From the NCBI GenBank assembly GCA_028023455.1, contig JAQFVV010012416.1, positions 6,987,594 through 7,051,593 of the forward strand: a DNA stretch of 64,000 nucleotides, read 5' to 3'. This DNA comes from Epiperipatus broadwayi. Taxonomy: Eukaryota > Onychophora > Udeonychophora > Euonychophora > Peripatidae. The translations under genes were made by a program, and so were the position numbers. Below are positions 22,465 through 33,520 of this stretch, piece after piece (the first letter of the stretch is position 1; every line of letters starts with the position of its first letter). Under the pieces are notes generated by a model that was not told the DNA's origin, made no database searches, and was given only the letters and a program-made list of their open reading frames with translations.

Positions 22465-23035
22465 GTTAATTGAGTATAGATGGCTGCTAGACTAGTTTAA
22501 ATATAGGTTAGTTTAAAGGGGTTTTGATTTAGGACTATTTGTTTGTAGTTGTGTCAATGCTGGTGGAGAGATATATGGACATTTATATCAATGTAATGTG
22601 AAGTGTGTTAGCACCTAGGGCAATGAGTCCAACTGAATGCATGACCTCAAAGAGGCAGTCATACCATTGAAATGGACGCAGACGTATTTCCTACGCCATT
22701 GATCCATTCCAGCTCTATGGATTTTGGATGATAAGCCGGCGAGATAAGACCGCTCTCCCATCCATACGTAGCATTTCTTTTTATTATTTTATATGCATGT
22801 TTCCTTCGCCTGACAGATGCTCATCCCTGTGGGATGAAGGCCATATCTTCTCCAATAATATCACACCGTTCAGACACACATTCCTGTCGACGTGATTCTA
22901 TGCTAACATGTTCACATTGCATTGGTTGCTGATATATATCTGGAAGCGTATTGATGTGGTTGCAGATTTTTAGTCTGTAGTCAAGTGATTTGAAAATTTG
23001 TGAGTGCGTCTAGGTAGCTCATCTATACTCAACAT
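22465..23035. repeat. Fold-back element, about 570 bp
   Basis: The outer arms (about 22466-22490 and 23008-23033) share TTGAGTATAGATG. Inner arms (about 22582-22615 and 22898-22940) share a diverged AATGTAATGTGAA..GTTAGCA. The centre (22640-22870) is GC-richer than its surroundings and holds CATCCCTGTGGGATG, a small hairpin. No coding frame. Its architecture is like the other fold-back elements here; no intact hammerhead core was found. Confidence 0.6.
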
Positions 23036-23319
23036 TCTAAAATTTAAAATTAAAGTTAAAAACAAATAAAATAATAATGGAACAGAATAAAACATAAATT
23101 TCTTCTTGTGTTATAAAAATTAATTTTTTAAAGTTTGTGTGTTATTAATTAAAACGTAAATAAAATCTTTTCTTGTGTTATTAATACTGACAGTGCTTGC
23201 TTTTTTTTATTCTTTATTATTAAAAATATATTTTAACAAAAGTTTCTGCATCTACTTGAGCTAATGACTTGGGCTGGCGGTCGCGGTCTTAACAGCACGT
23301 ATCTGTCGACTTTATAAAT

Positions 23320-24722
23320 TTTCTGTGATGTGAGGTGATGTATTTGGCTTCTCCTTAAATGAAGTCAAGAATATCTCAGCAACTATGCCCAGATAAACCT
23401 GTTAGCCACTTTATTTTCCATTCCCCACTCTAAGTCTTCCCATATTCTGCCCCATCCCATTTCCACAACATAATCTTTGTCAACTCTATGGCCTTTAAAT
23501 CAAAATCCCCTTTATCTTTTTGCAAACCCAGCATAAAAACTACTAACTCACTTTCTGTATTGTCACTTTGTTCATACCTATTCTCCCATAACTTCATTAT
23601 CTGTACCCTTTCTGCTTTCAAGCATTTACATTCAATCAACAGATGCCTAATATTTTCTATATCTTCCTTACACAATTTGCACGCTAAATCACCCATAGTT
23701 TTCCATTTACATGTATATTCTCTTGTTGCTAAAGATCCCGTTCGAGCCTTAAACAATAAACTACTTTACTTACTATTATCATAAATTAACTCGCTTCCAA
23801 TATTCTGTTTACTTCTATATATATTTAAACTCTTCTTACCCTCCATACTACTTCTCCATCTCTCCAACTCCCTATTTTTTATTAATACTTCTATTCTTTT
23901 ATCCCATTCCTTACCACTATAACACTCAACAATCCTCCTAACACAATCATCCCACCTTTTATACAAGTATACAGATAAAAATTCTTTATCCAAATCTTTT
24001 CCATACCGCCTTACCTGTCTCACCCATCTTGTTACCTGCCCTTTACTCATAACCCAATTAAACACTATTTTAGCTATTCTTTTACTATCCATAGACTGCA
24101 ACCTACCAAACATTTTCATTTTACTTTTTGCATCTCTCATATAGAAACTTGACCATCCCATTTCTCCTTGAATTGCCTCCTTTGCTGTCCACATCTCTGC
24201 ATCTAATGCATGTCTTCCTACTTCCCTTTGTACTTTCTCTAAATAATCTAAAATCCTTTTACTAACACATAATGCATCATTACCATATGTTAACCCTGCT
24301 ACTGAAACTCCCTTCCATACAATTCTAGCTACATCATATTTATTATATGAAAATACTGTTAGTTTCTTTACCAAACCTTTTCTTTTCTTTGCTTCATTTA
24401 CCAATTTTTTCTCCCATTCAACCAAGCAATTTTCCTGATTACATAAGATGATTCCCAAATACCTATATCTATCCACCACACTTAACTTTATATCTCCCAA
24501 TAAAAAAACTACATCCTCTCTTTCCCCAGTATTAACCATCATTATATTTGATTTTTCTTCACTAAATTTAATCCCCATCTCTTTACCCACCCTTGCACAT
24601 GTCCTCAACATAATATCCATATCTTCTCTTCTTTCTGCACATAAAAAGATATCATCTGCAAAAAAAAGACCTGACAAAGTATATACTCCTTTGCCATTTA
24701 TTAATGGTATCTCTACCCCCAA
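23320..24722 (-). mobile_element. LINE-B: 3' half (RT end, zinc finger, tail)
   Basis: A 5'-truncated non-LTR retrotransposon. The coding part runs 24722 to 23430 with a single in-frame TAA at about 23766, so it is a relatively young copy. Translation begins in the RT palm with the catalytic FFADD motif (residues about 20-24) and continues through thumb and C-terminal region to a Cys-x2-Cys-x8-His-x4-Cys zinc knuckle (CKLC..H..C), typical of CR1/Jockey/I-group LINEs. The 3' end is a short tail read as repeated TGATG on the plus strand. Other fragments: 3668, 6862, 11167, and the 5' half at 35383. Confidence 0.85.
23430..24722 (-). pseudogene. LINE-B reverse transcriptase C-terminal ORF (one stop)
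   Basis: 318 codons, then TAA, then 108 codons in the same frame. The RT motif FFADDIFLCAE gives two of the catalytic aspartates. A VVDRYRYLGI segment follows (the conserved YLG region after the palm). The second part carries C26, C29, H38 and C43 of the zinc knuckle and ends with WKWDGAEYGKT. The N-terminal endonuclease and first RT motifs are absent from this copy; a partner half lies at 35383-37066. It would copy LINE RNA at the nicked target. Confidence 0.85.
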
Positions 24723-25082
24723 ATGGCCTAGTGGCGCTCTGTCGGCAGATGTGGTAAGACTGGAAACTTCATCATCCCTGACAGTTATAATATATATATA
24801 TTATGATAATAAAAGGTATTGCAGTTATTATTTTAGATCTTTGATTTATTATAAATACACATCTTTCCAATAAAAGCAATCAATATCATACCTTTGTAGT
24901 ATCTTAATGATAATATTTGTATTGTAATCAAGGTCTGTCTCCTCTATAATAAACTTACTTTCACCATATTTTTTTATGATGTTTATCCCCAAAAAGATTT
25001 ATCCTTACAATAATAGCACCACATCCAAAAAGCCGAAAAATATACAACAAAATTTTTATTATCTTTGAAATTATCCTTGTTT

Positions 25083-25180
25083 TTTTTTTTTTTATGTGTC
25101 AAAGCGTCGGCCGGGAAGCGAACCCCAGGATAAGTGCTTGTAAGGCAGCTGTACTAACCACTCGGCCAGGGTCTAACATT
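25083..25180 (-). repeat. SINE-A copy, diverged
   Basis: Minus-strand tRNA-like sequence, the best preserved as a tRNA: box A TGGCCGAGTGGTTAG and box B GGGGTTCGCTTCCC, with CTGCCTTACAAG in the anticodon-arm position (TAC, Val-like). The A tail (poly-T on plus) is at 25080-25095. No clear TSD. Confidence 0.7.
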
Positions 25181-25672
25181 CACTTTTATACTTCAACTTA
25201 AAAGCAAAATAGCCTATATGTAAGTAAATTAGTTATATTATTATAATAAATGTCCTATCACTTATTAAATGCAGCCATAGTACTTTAGACTAAGTGTTGC
25301 CCTTCAAAGTCTGAATCCATATTTTAACAAAAATCTATAGAGATATTTAAATTGATTCATGAAGTAATTAATAACTTTCTAAATTAAATTGCTGAAGATT
25401 TTTTTTTTAATAACTGGTTGCTAAACATCTTGGTTTTTAAAAAGTAATGACTAAACCAAAGTTTTTATGGGTTGGATTTAAAATATTAGGAAACGATCTG
25501 AAGATCAATGTTTGTATTGGAAAGATTAATACAACCATTAATATATTTCAAATGCAGAAGTCAGACAGATGAAGATTGTCTTTTTGCTAAAAATAATTTT
25601 AAATTAAAAAGTTCTTTTAATCTCTATTTAAAGTTGTAATTATTAATTTGTTAAGAGCATACTCATTATGTA

Positions 25673-26070
25673 AAGTAATATATATTAAGGCTATCATTTT
25701 AAGACTATGTGCCTGTATACGACAGTAGGGATATCTACAAATCTTTAACACAAGATTAATGACTTTAAAAGACAAGAGCGGCTCTTATCTTCATTACTTT
25801 TTAATTATATAGGTAAATCTAAAGCATTTTGATTTGAGAGCATGAGGCTATTGAACATTAGTGTGTAATAGAAATTATGGACTTACTCAGTGAGGTATTT
25901 AATAGCCTCATGCTCTCAAATCAAAATGCTTTAGATTTGCCTGTATAACTAAAAAGTAAGTTGAAGATAAGAGCCACTCAAAGTCATAATTAATCTTGTG
26001 TTAAAGATTTGTAGAGGTTCCTACTGTTGTATTCAGGTGCAGTCTTAAGGTGATAGCCTTTATTACTTAA
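25673..26070. repeat. Fold-back element, about 400 bp
   Basis: Nearly uninterrupted inverted arms (25673-25860 and 25897-26070), with the shared core GAGAGCATGAGGCTATT. Similar terminal words (GAGAGCATGAAG) also appear near 29460, suggesting a family. No coding frame or hammerhead core. Confidence 0.7.
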
Positions 26071-26084
26071 ATCTCTTCATATAT

Positions 26085-26905
26085 ATATATATATATGTGT
26101 GTGTGTAATGTATGCGGGATTTGAACTCAGACTTTCACATGACCTTCAACTCTTCATGCCATCTCATATTGCTGACCTACCTGATCATACATATGTTGAA
26201 AAGATAAATAATCACTAATATATGTATTTTGTGCTAAACCAGCACTCATTAGTTGCTCCAGATTACCATCTCCACACATATATACAATCAGTGTTCAGAT
26301 TTATATTAAGATAGCCAATCTTCATACTTTAATAAACAGACTTCAAACTACTCCAACCCACAACTCTTCAGCCTTCCATTTCATTGAAAATCTGATATTC
26401 AAAGCCCATGTTAGGCCAAAATTGTCATCTTACCCATGTTCATATTTAATCATTTTGACCCCTCATGTCATTTTTACATACTTATATGAGGGTTGTATGC
26501 AAGACTCAAACTCAGACTTTCACATGACCTTCAACTCTCCATGCCATCTCATATTGCTGACCCACCTGATCACCCATTTGTTGAAAAGGTAAATAATCAC
26601 TAATATATGTATTTCATGCTAAACCAACACTCATTAGTTGGTCCAGATTACCATTGCCACACATATATACAATCAGTGCTCAGCTTTATATTAAGATAGC
26701 CAATCTTCATACTTTAATGGACAGGTTTCAAACTACTCCAACCCACAACTCTTCAGCTTCCATTTCATTGAAAATCTGATGATGGAATGTTCAAAGCCCA
26801 CATTAATTCCAAGATTGTTATCCTACCTATATTGACATTTAGTCATTCTGACCCCTTGTGTATAAGAGAATAATCCATTTTTACCTACATATGCAAGTGA
26901 TGGCC
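26085..26905 (-). mobile_element. HH-1 direct tandem dimer
   Basis: Two head-to-tail HH-1 units on the minus strand with a period of about 385 bp (for example CTCAGACTTTCACATGACC near 26126 and near 26510). Both cores carry CTAATGA instead of CTGATGA, and the first has also lost GAAA, so both ribozymes are predicted dead. An (AT)n(GT)n microsatellite adjoins the left end. A weak AATCTCT repeat (26070-26076, 26972-26978) might be TSD residue. Confidence 0.75.
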
Positions 26906-27358
26906 AGATTGATGCAATATGTTTCAATATGTAAATTCGTACACTATACAGGCTTAAACCTGCATATATTTAATCTCTATTGTTCAAAGTAACATAAATC
27001 AAAATAGAATGTAATGAACCACAGATTTCTATGTTATAACCAGAGCACAATATATAAAATAAATGATGTTTGTAAAGACAAAATTAATTATCAGATATAA
27101 ATCAGCTAGGGATTTGGATAGACTTATAAATAATTCCACAAATAAAATAAACAAAAATGCTCAACCAGACATAGAATATCTATGGACTATAGCAATATGC
27201 CCAAATGTTGATAATATATTTTGATGAAACAAAAGCTAATCTACAATTATATTGTTCAATACACACATCAAGACTAAATAAAAAAATGGTTATTTAAAAC
27301 TGTGTTTTTAGAACGTGAGAAAGAAACATCTTATTGTTTACCTCAGGACAGGTTAAAG

Positions 27359-27784
27359 CAGTGGTTCCCAATGTAGGGCACAATAGGTGGGGGTTGATTG
27401 GAGGGCAAAATGAGAATTAGTTATTAACAGTATATTTTAACAGCGAATTTGAAAGCTCGCTAATTGTTCATAAAATTAATTAAAATTAATTGTTGTATTA
27501 TTCATAAACTAAACTAAGAATGTTTTTAAATGTCTCTCCTTCGATGCTATCTTTTTTTCAGTGTCTTTTGTGTTTAAATAACCTTTACTTCTTACCTCTC
27601 CATTGTTAAGCATTTGAAACTTCATTGTACTTCCATTGTCATTTCATTAATGACATTTTAGCTTCTTCCACATGAATAGAAGTTCACTTTTGGAGTAATA
27701 AAAATTATATAACATAAAGGGGGGCATCAGGATTTTAGAGATACTTAAGTGGGGGTGTGGCCAAACAAAGGTTGAGAACCACTG
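27359..27784. mobile_element. Non-autonomous hAT element with 8-bp TSD
   Basis: A 426-bp element with terminal inverted repeats CAGTGGTTCCCAA at the left and TTGAGAACCACTG at the right, the known hAT (CAGTGGTTCTCAACC) end consensus. Perfect 8-bp TSD GGTTAAAG (27351-27358 and 27785-27792), the length expected of hAT transposases. G-rich subterminal tracts (GGTGGGGG, AAGGGGGGC) are also typical. There is no transposase ORF, so it would be mobilised in trans. Confidence 0.93.
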
Positions 27785-28311
27785 GGTTAAAGTTATGTGG
27801 CAAGAATAAAGTAATAGAAAAAGAAAGTCTAAGGAAGCTTAATTCATTATAAATACAAATGACTTAAGGAATTAATGATTATAAAATTTTCAAATTACTG
27901 CAGCATGAGACTTAAATAAATAATAAGATATGTAAGATTAAAATCATGTTATGAATATGATATTTTAAAGAATCAAAAGCTAGCTTAAAATAATATAAAC
28001 AGGTAACAAGATTTTTCCAGATTTATAGATTTAGATATTGGAAACTTAATGGAAATTTTCTGTATGCTTTTATAACTAAATAATCAAATGGCTTTATTAA
28101 TCGTAATTGATAATAAACTTGAGCATTGAAAGGGACAGATTTGATGACTTTATGCTCCAGAATCTGACCTCTACTTTGCTTCATTAAGCTGAAAAATTAT
28201 TTAGAAAAATCCATAGAGAATTCCTCATTAAATTTCCAACATTTGACTATCTATTCAACTAACATACTCAATGTTAATTATTACATAATGAGGTTTAATA
28301 ACTCTTAACAA

Positions 28312-28460
28312 GCTTTTCCAAATATCCCTACCTCAGACCAGTTTCTAGCTGTTGGCTTTCCTCAGTGAATATCTTAGTGCCTCACTGAGGAAAGCCAACA
28401 GTTAGAAACTGGTCTGGGAATAAGGATATTTGGGAAAGCTTATTAAGAGCTACATGAGAT
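28312..28460. repeat. Fold-back with divergent hammerhead-like cores (HH-2 related)
   Basis: A near-perfect palindrome: AAGCTTTTCCAAATATCC (from about 28312) pairs with GGATATTTGGGAAAGCTT (to about 28441). Each arm carries one core: minus CTGAGGA at 28365-28359 and plus CTGAGGA at 28385-28391, both followed by AAGCC..GTTA/GCTA, GAAAC and GGTC. It is very compact and its HH-2-like GAAACTGGTCTG suggests a relative of HH-2. Confidence 0.65.
28380..28419 (+). ncRNA. Hammerhead-like core in fold-back
   Basis: CTGAGGA (28385-28391), weak stem II, GAAA (28405-28408), minimal stem III (AC/GT), GTC triplet ending at 28414, and a 4-bp stem I. Weaker than the HH-3 examples because stem II starts with A-A and includes G-U. 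Confidence 0.4.
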
Positions 28461-28657
28461 ATGACTTGATTTCTTTGCAATCAAAGCTAATTGCTCAATA
28501 AATAAGTTTATATATTCTCAAAACTATATATTTAATAATTGTGATTTATTTATGGACTAAAAGTCATGTGCAAAATACAAAAAAATATATATATAAGTGC
28601 AACTTTTTTATAATTTAATTGTTAATTTTCTTTTATATTTTACTTTTTTTCTCTCAG

Positions 28658-29046
28658 CTTATCAAATAAATGAAACTAATGAAGACAGTTTAGAAGACAT
28701 TACAAACTGTGATGCTGCAATAAATGGAAACACTGTGGCAAATAAGAATACTGAAGTAAATAGTAGCTGTGATGACACAAAAGATAATGAAGAGATTGGG
28801 AGCTCTGAAACAGAAGTTCACCATGGAATAAAGGAGAGAGATGAAAACCCATCAGCTGAAGTATTAATAATAAATGAAAACGTTGAATTAATTAAAAATG
28901 ACAGCAATAATAATAAAGAAAATACTGAAAATGAAATAAATAAATATAAAAATGAAGATATATCAAACAATGAAGTTATAGAAATCAAAAAAAATATTGA
29001 AACAAATAAAGAAAATATTCAAAAGAATTCTGTTTTAGTTGAAAAG
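28658..29046 (+). CDS. Host-gene exon C (large, disordered acidic)
   Basis: A 389-bp exon between a strong acceptor (TTTTTTTCTCTCAG) and donor GAAAAG|GTAAGC. Two bases complete the codon left by exon B, then 129 codons follow without a stop and end on a codon boundary. The product is rich in Asn, Glu, Lys, Ser and Asp (for example NETNEDSLEDITNCDAAING), lacks hydrophobic clusters and is probably disordered. The upstream open sequence starting at an ATG at 28597 is intronic, because it crosses the polypyrimidine tract. I see no known domain. Confidence 0.8.
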
Positions 29047-29576
29047 GTAAGCATCTATTCTTTAGTATAAGTTTAAAAGTATAAATATATTGTTCAAATA
29101 TTACATATCTGTATGTGTCAAAAGCTTCTGCTTTGTTTCTAAAAATTAAAGAAAGAATTATTAATGTTAGATAGATTTGATTACCATCTTTGTTAATAAA
29201 GTGATATGATTTCCCAATTCTTTATAACAGCCAAGATTTTAAATTATGTACCATCACTATTTGACAACTTTTTTTTTTTTTGATAATATGAGGACAACAT
29301 CTAAATTGATAAATACCTGTTACACAATATTCTTTTGTGAAGCTTCTCACTATTTATTTTTCAAACACAAGATGAAGTCTTTGGGAAAAGATAGAATGAA
29401 TCCATCTATCTTTTCGACCCAAACATACATGTATAGGTAAATCTTAAGTGTTTGAAAATGAGAGCATGAAGTTGTTAATTGATCACTTTAAATTATCTTT
29501 TTACTACGTTAATGATGCCTGTGAAATTTCTAGAATTTACATACGTCATTCTTACTAAATTAAACATATGTAAACA

Positions 29577-29820
29577 AGACATTTATTTTATATAGCGCGA
29601 TGTTTTTTATAAACTTTAATACCAATAAGCTAATACACATGTGCTTTGTAGATGTCACTATATAAATGAATACTCACACTTTTTCAAACATAAGATAAAG
29701 TCTTTGGGAAAAGATAGAATGAATCCATATATCTTTTTGACCCAAACGTATATGTATGGGCAAATCTTAAAGTTTATAAAAAAACATTGCGCTATATAAA
29801 ATAAATGTCTTATTTATTTT
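29577..29820. repeat. Fold-back element and adjacent direct repeat
   Basis: Inverted arms of about 42 bp (29577-29625 and 29773-29820) share TATATAGCGC. A 75-bp segment including AGTCTTTGGGAAAAGATAGA occurs twice in direct orientation (about 29370-29445 and 29688-29765). Confidence 0.65.
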
Positions 29821-30130
29821 TGTAAAGTTAAATATTGCATAATATTTATGCTAATTAAATATTTACATCTAGTATATTAATAATTTTTATTAGTCGTTCA
29901 TTAGACTAGCGATTATTCACAAAGTATTAAAAGCAGAGAGAAACCAGTCTCAACCTTGCGTGAAAATGGTATAGTGGAAATTACACTACAGAAATATTAT
30001 TTATTAAGTGGATAATCTTTAGTCAAATGAATGACTCATAAAAATTATTAATATATAGTACTTCCATTGTCAAAGTTGTGAGGGCATTAAGTTTGACACT
30101 TATTAATTAAACTGTAATAATTTGCTATCA

Positions 30131-30602
30131 TGGTCATGTGATGTTAATTGGCTTAAAACCAATCCTGCCTAATAGGATAGTGGTGACTATGGTTATTTAA
30201 GAACCAAAGACACCAAAATGTATGGGTACTGAACTGGGTTCAGACCCATATGACTATATAAGCTAATGGGCTTGGATTAAAAACATTAAGGTGTTTTCAG
30301 TTTAAGACTCATACTTTTGTAGTTAAATGAAGATAAAAGGTGGTTGCTGGAGGGTTGCATTAGATCCTAAGATCTAGGGGTAGTGCTTTCAGATCCAAGG
30401 CTCCTCACTGATGAAGGCCATAATCCTGAAACTAGTCTGGGGATATTGGATGAGTAGGCACTAGATGGGGATTATATGCACAAGCCTTCTGGCATCTGTT
30501 GCTTACTCTAGATTGCTGTGTGTGGCAATATATATAGTGAGTTTTGCCTGTTTTAACAACAGTTATACACAAGCATAAGAGGAGGTGGTCATGTGATGTT
30601 TA
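30131..30602 (+). mobile_element. HH-2 single unit
   Basis: The best complete monomer: it begins and ends with TCATGTGATGTT (about 30135-30146 and 30590-30601), the junction expected of a tandem-repeat unit, giving a period near 455 bp. The order inside is the TGCCTAATAGGATAGTGG leader, GGGTTCAGACCCA, TATATAAGC, the hammerhead (30412-30453), CATC.GTTG.TTACTC, and GAGTTTTGCCTGTTTTAACA. No ORF. Confidence 0.75.
30412..30453 (+). ncRNA. Hammerhead ribozyme core, HH-2 type
   Basis: CTGATGA (30418-30424), a 3-bp stem II closed by A-U (AGG with CCT), GAAA (30438-30441), minimal stem III AC/GT, cleavage triplet GTC ending at 30447, and 6-bp stem I (30412-30417 with 30448-30453). All conserved residues are present. 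Confidence 0.6.
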
Positions 30603-30693
30603 TATACTGAATAATGTTAAAGATATGTATAAGAGATTGTGATCTGGGCTAACTGCACTACAGAAATATTATTTACACAAATCATCATCATTA

Positions 30694-31980
30694 TCAACCA
30701 TTATCAATCCACTGCAGGATGAAGATCTCTCCAAGTTTAATCCATCTTCTCCAATCTTTAGCTTCTCTTCTCCACATCACCCCTGCACACTTTCTTATTT
30801 CGTCCATCCATCTCACATGTGGTCTCTTTCTGGGTCTTTTACAATCTCTTGGAATCCAGTTTAAAATTTCAATTGTCCATCTATTATCATCTCTTCTAAC
30901 AATATATCCAGCCCAACTCCACTTCAATCTTTTAATTTTTTCAATGAGGTCAGTAACACCTGTTTGTTCTCTTACCCATACATTGTGTTTACAATCTCTT
31001 CTTGTTACTCCCAACATACATCTCTCCATACTTCTTTGAATGGTCTGAAGTCTCTGAATTGCTCTTCTATTAAGTGTCCAAGTCTCAGATCCATGAGTAA
31101 GAACTGGTAAAACACATTTGTTAAAAACCTTCCTTTTCAAACACATAGGCATATTTCCTTTTAGTATCAAGTTATTTCTACCAAAAGCACTCCAATCAAG
31201 TTTAATTCTATGATTAATTTCCTCCATTATGTTTCCATCTGTATTAATAATCTGACCTAGGTATTTGTAACTGTTAACTTCTTCTAATTCATCATAATCA
31301 ATCTTTATTTTCATATTTTGAGCAAATCGATTAAACATTACTTTAGTCTTTTTAACATTTATCTTTAATCCTACTTTCCTACTTTCATCTGATAATTCCT
31401 GCAACATTTGCTGCAGATCTGAAGCATTATTTGCAAAAACAACTACATCATCTGCGAAATCTAAATGACTTAAATAATCACCATTTACTTTCACTTCTTT
31501 AGTTTCCCATTTTAATCCACAAAATACTTCATGCAGCACTGCCGTAAAAAGTTTTGGAGATAAGGAGTCACCTTGACTTACACCTTTCTCAATGTTGACT
31601 TTCCCTGTGTCATTATGTAATCTAATTGTTGCTGTTGCATTTTTATAAATATTCTTTAAAATATGACAATATCCTGGATCTATACCTTGATGATCTAATG
31701 CTTTAATCACTGAAGAAATGTTTATAGAATCAAATGCCTTTTCATAATCTACAAATCCTAAGCATAATGGCAACTCATATTCATTTGTCTTTTCTATAAC
31801 TTCTCTCAATACCTGGATATGATCTACTGTACTAAAACCACTTTTAAATCCGGCTTGTTCTCTTGGTTGGTGGAAATCCAATGTTCTCTGTAGATGAGTA
31901 GTAATTATCTTGGTAAAAATTTTATATAAAACTGATAAAAGGCTGATAGGTCTGTAATTTCTAATATCTTCAATTATCAC
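30694..31980 (-). pseudogene. RTE reverse transcriptase part (frameshifted from 5' part)
   Basis: Codes for the RT domain after the frameshift: NYRPISL (residues 8-14), DYEKAFDS (78-85, first catalytic aspartate), QGDSLSP (136-142), FADD (175-178, catalytic pair), YLGQIINTDG (about 240), and a C-terminal basic region ending IFILQWIDNG. The stop overlaps the 3' tail. It would synthesise cDNA at the nick made by the endonuclease. The methionine at its start is not a true start; it continues the upstream ORF in a shifted frame. Confidence 0.92.
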
Positions 31981-33520
31981 CTTTTTTAAATATTAATATT
32001 ATTACTGCATTCTTCCAATCTTCCGGTACATCTTTATCATTTAGACATTTGGTATATAACTTTGCTAAAAAAATTTCTATTTCTTCACCTGCTTCTTTTA
32101 ATATATCAATTATAATTCCATCATTACCTGGAGCCTTTCCTTTTTTCATACATTTAATTGCATGTCTCACTTCTTCATTTAAAATTCTGGGCAATTTGGA
32201 AGATGTAATAGATATAGGAGGTACTTGTTCTTTATTACTATATAATTCTTGATAAAAATCTTCTACCAATTTCATGTCATCTCTCCTTTTAGTAATAATT
32301 CCATCTTTTTTTCTTATTGCAGATATAAATTTCCTACCAATACCAAAATGTTGTTTTACATTCTTAAGACTTTTATTTTCTTCTACAGCTTTCCTTACTA
32401 GTTCACAGTTATACTTTCTTATATCATTTTCAACTCTTTTCCGCACTATTTTACAAAATTCGAGATATTCAATTCTTTTTAATGCATCATTTTTGTATAT
32501 CGTCATATTCCTTCGTTTCTTCATAAATTCTCTAGTCTCAGTAGAAATTTTATTGGTCAATTGCTGTTTCTTTCTACCAGCTATCTTTGTTGCAGTTTTC
32601 AAAAGTGTCTCAGTTATTTTCATATTAATTTCATTCAAATCTGAATCATGTTCAAAATCTACTAATACTTGAAACTGATTTGTAAGTTCTAATTTAAATT
32701 CATTAGAATGTTTCTGAAGATTAGGAATATCGACTGTAAATATTGTTTTTCTTAATAATTTTTGTCTCTCTAGTTTTACATTAACACGTATCTTACACCT
32801 TACTAATCGATGATCACTTCCTGTGTTAAATTTATTAAGAACATTACAATCTTGAAATATGTATTTCATGTTAGTCAAAATATAATCCAATTCTGCTGTA
32901 CCTTCATTTGGATGCTTCCATGTCCATTTCCTTTTAACATTTTTCTCAAAAAAAGAATTCATAATATAAAGTTTTTCTTTTTCTGCAAACTCCACAAGTC
33001 TATGTCCTCTCTCATTTCTATTACCATAACCAAAATTACCCACAGCACTTTCATCTTTCATTTTTTTGCCAATTCTAGCATTAAAGTCTCCCATAACAAT
33101 TTTAAAATGGTGTTTACTCTGATCAAAAGCCTTTTGTACATCCATATAAAAATCTTCTACTACTTCATCACTATGAGAACTTGTTGGGGCATAAACCTGA
33201 ATTATCTGCATTTGGTATCTGCTATTAAGTTGTATAACTAATCTTGCCACTCTGTCCGATACACCATCAATCTCCACAATATTGTTCTTCCACTTTTTAT
33301 TTATAATGAATCCTACTCCACTTGTATTTCCAATATTTATGCCTTTATAATAGAGTATATGTCCACTTTTTAAATCAATTGTCTCTTCACCTTTTCTTCT
33401 AACTTCACAAAGTCCAATAATGTCCCATTTAATATAAGAGAGTTCTTCTAATTCTTCCAATCTTCCTTCACTTGAAAGTGATCTGCAGTTATAAGTACCT
33501 AAATAAAAAGTCATCATCAA
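31970..33520 (-). pseudogene. RTE endonuclease ORF (516 codons)
   Basis: An apurinic-like endonuclease with all its signatures: YN (10-11), catalytic E39, YAPT (110-113), GDFNARIG (144-151), LDYILT (211-216) and GSDHRLV (234-240). A lysine-rich linker and the first RT segment ([31 protein letters not shown]) follow, where the frame breaks at a short A tract near 31982-31987. The start at the tandem Met codons after the 5' UTR agrees with the family. One restored base would reopen the whole element, so it is young or recently inactivated. Confidence 0.92.

Noticed and set aside
22800-22850. Hammerhead-like string CTGACAGATG..GGGATGAAGG
   Set aside because: Core order does not match CTGANGA..GAAA; only a small CATCCC/GGGATG hairpin is supported.
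24448-24873. 141-codon plus-strand frame
   Set aside because: Antisense shadow of the LINE-B RT.
28597-28657. ATG-led extension of exon C with a signal-peptide-like hydrophobic start
   Set aside because: It runs through the T-rich polypyrimidine tract and the CAG acceptor; phase with exon B supports a start at 28658 instead.
32810-33241. 143-codon plus-strand frame
   Set aside because: Antisense shadow of the RTE endonuclease ORF, which carries all the catalytic motifs on the minus strand.
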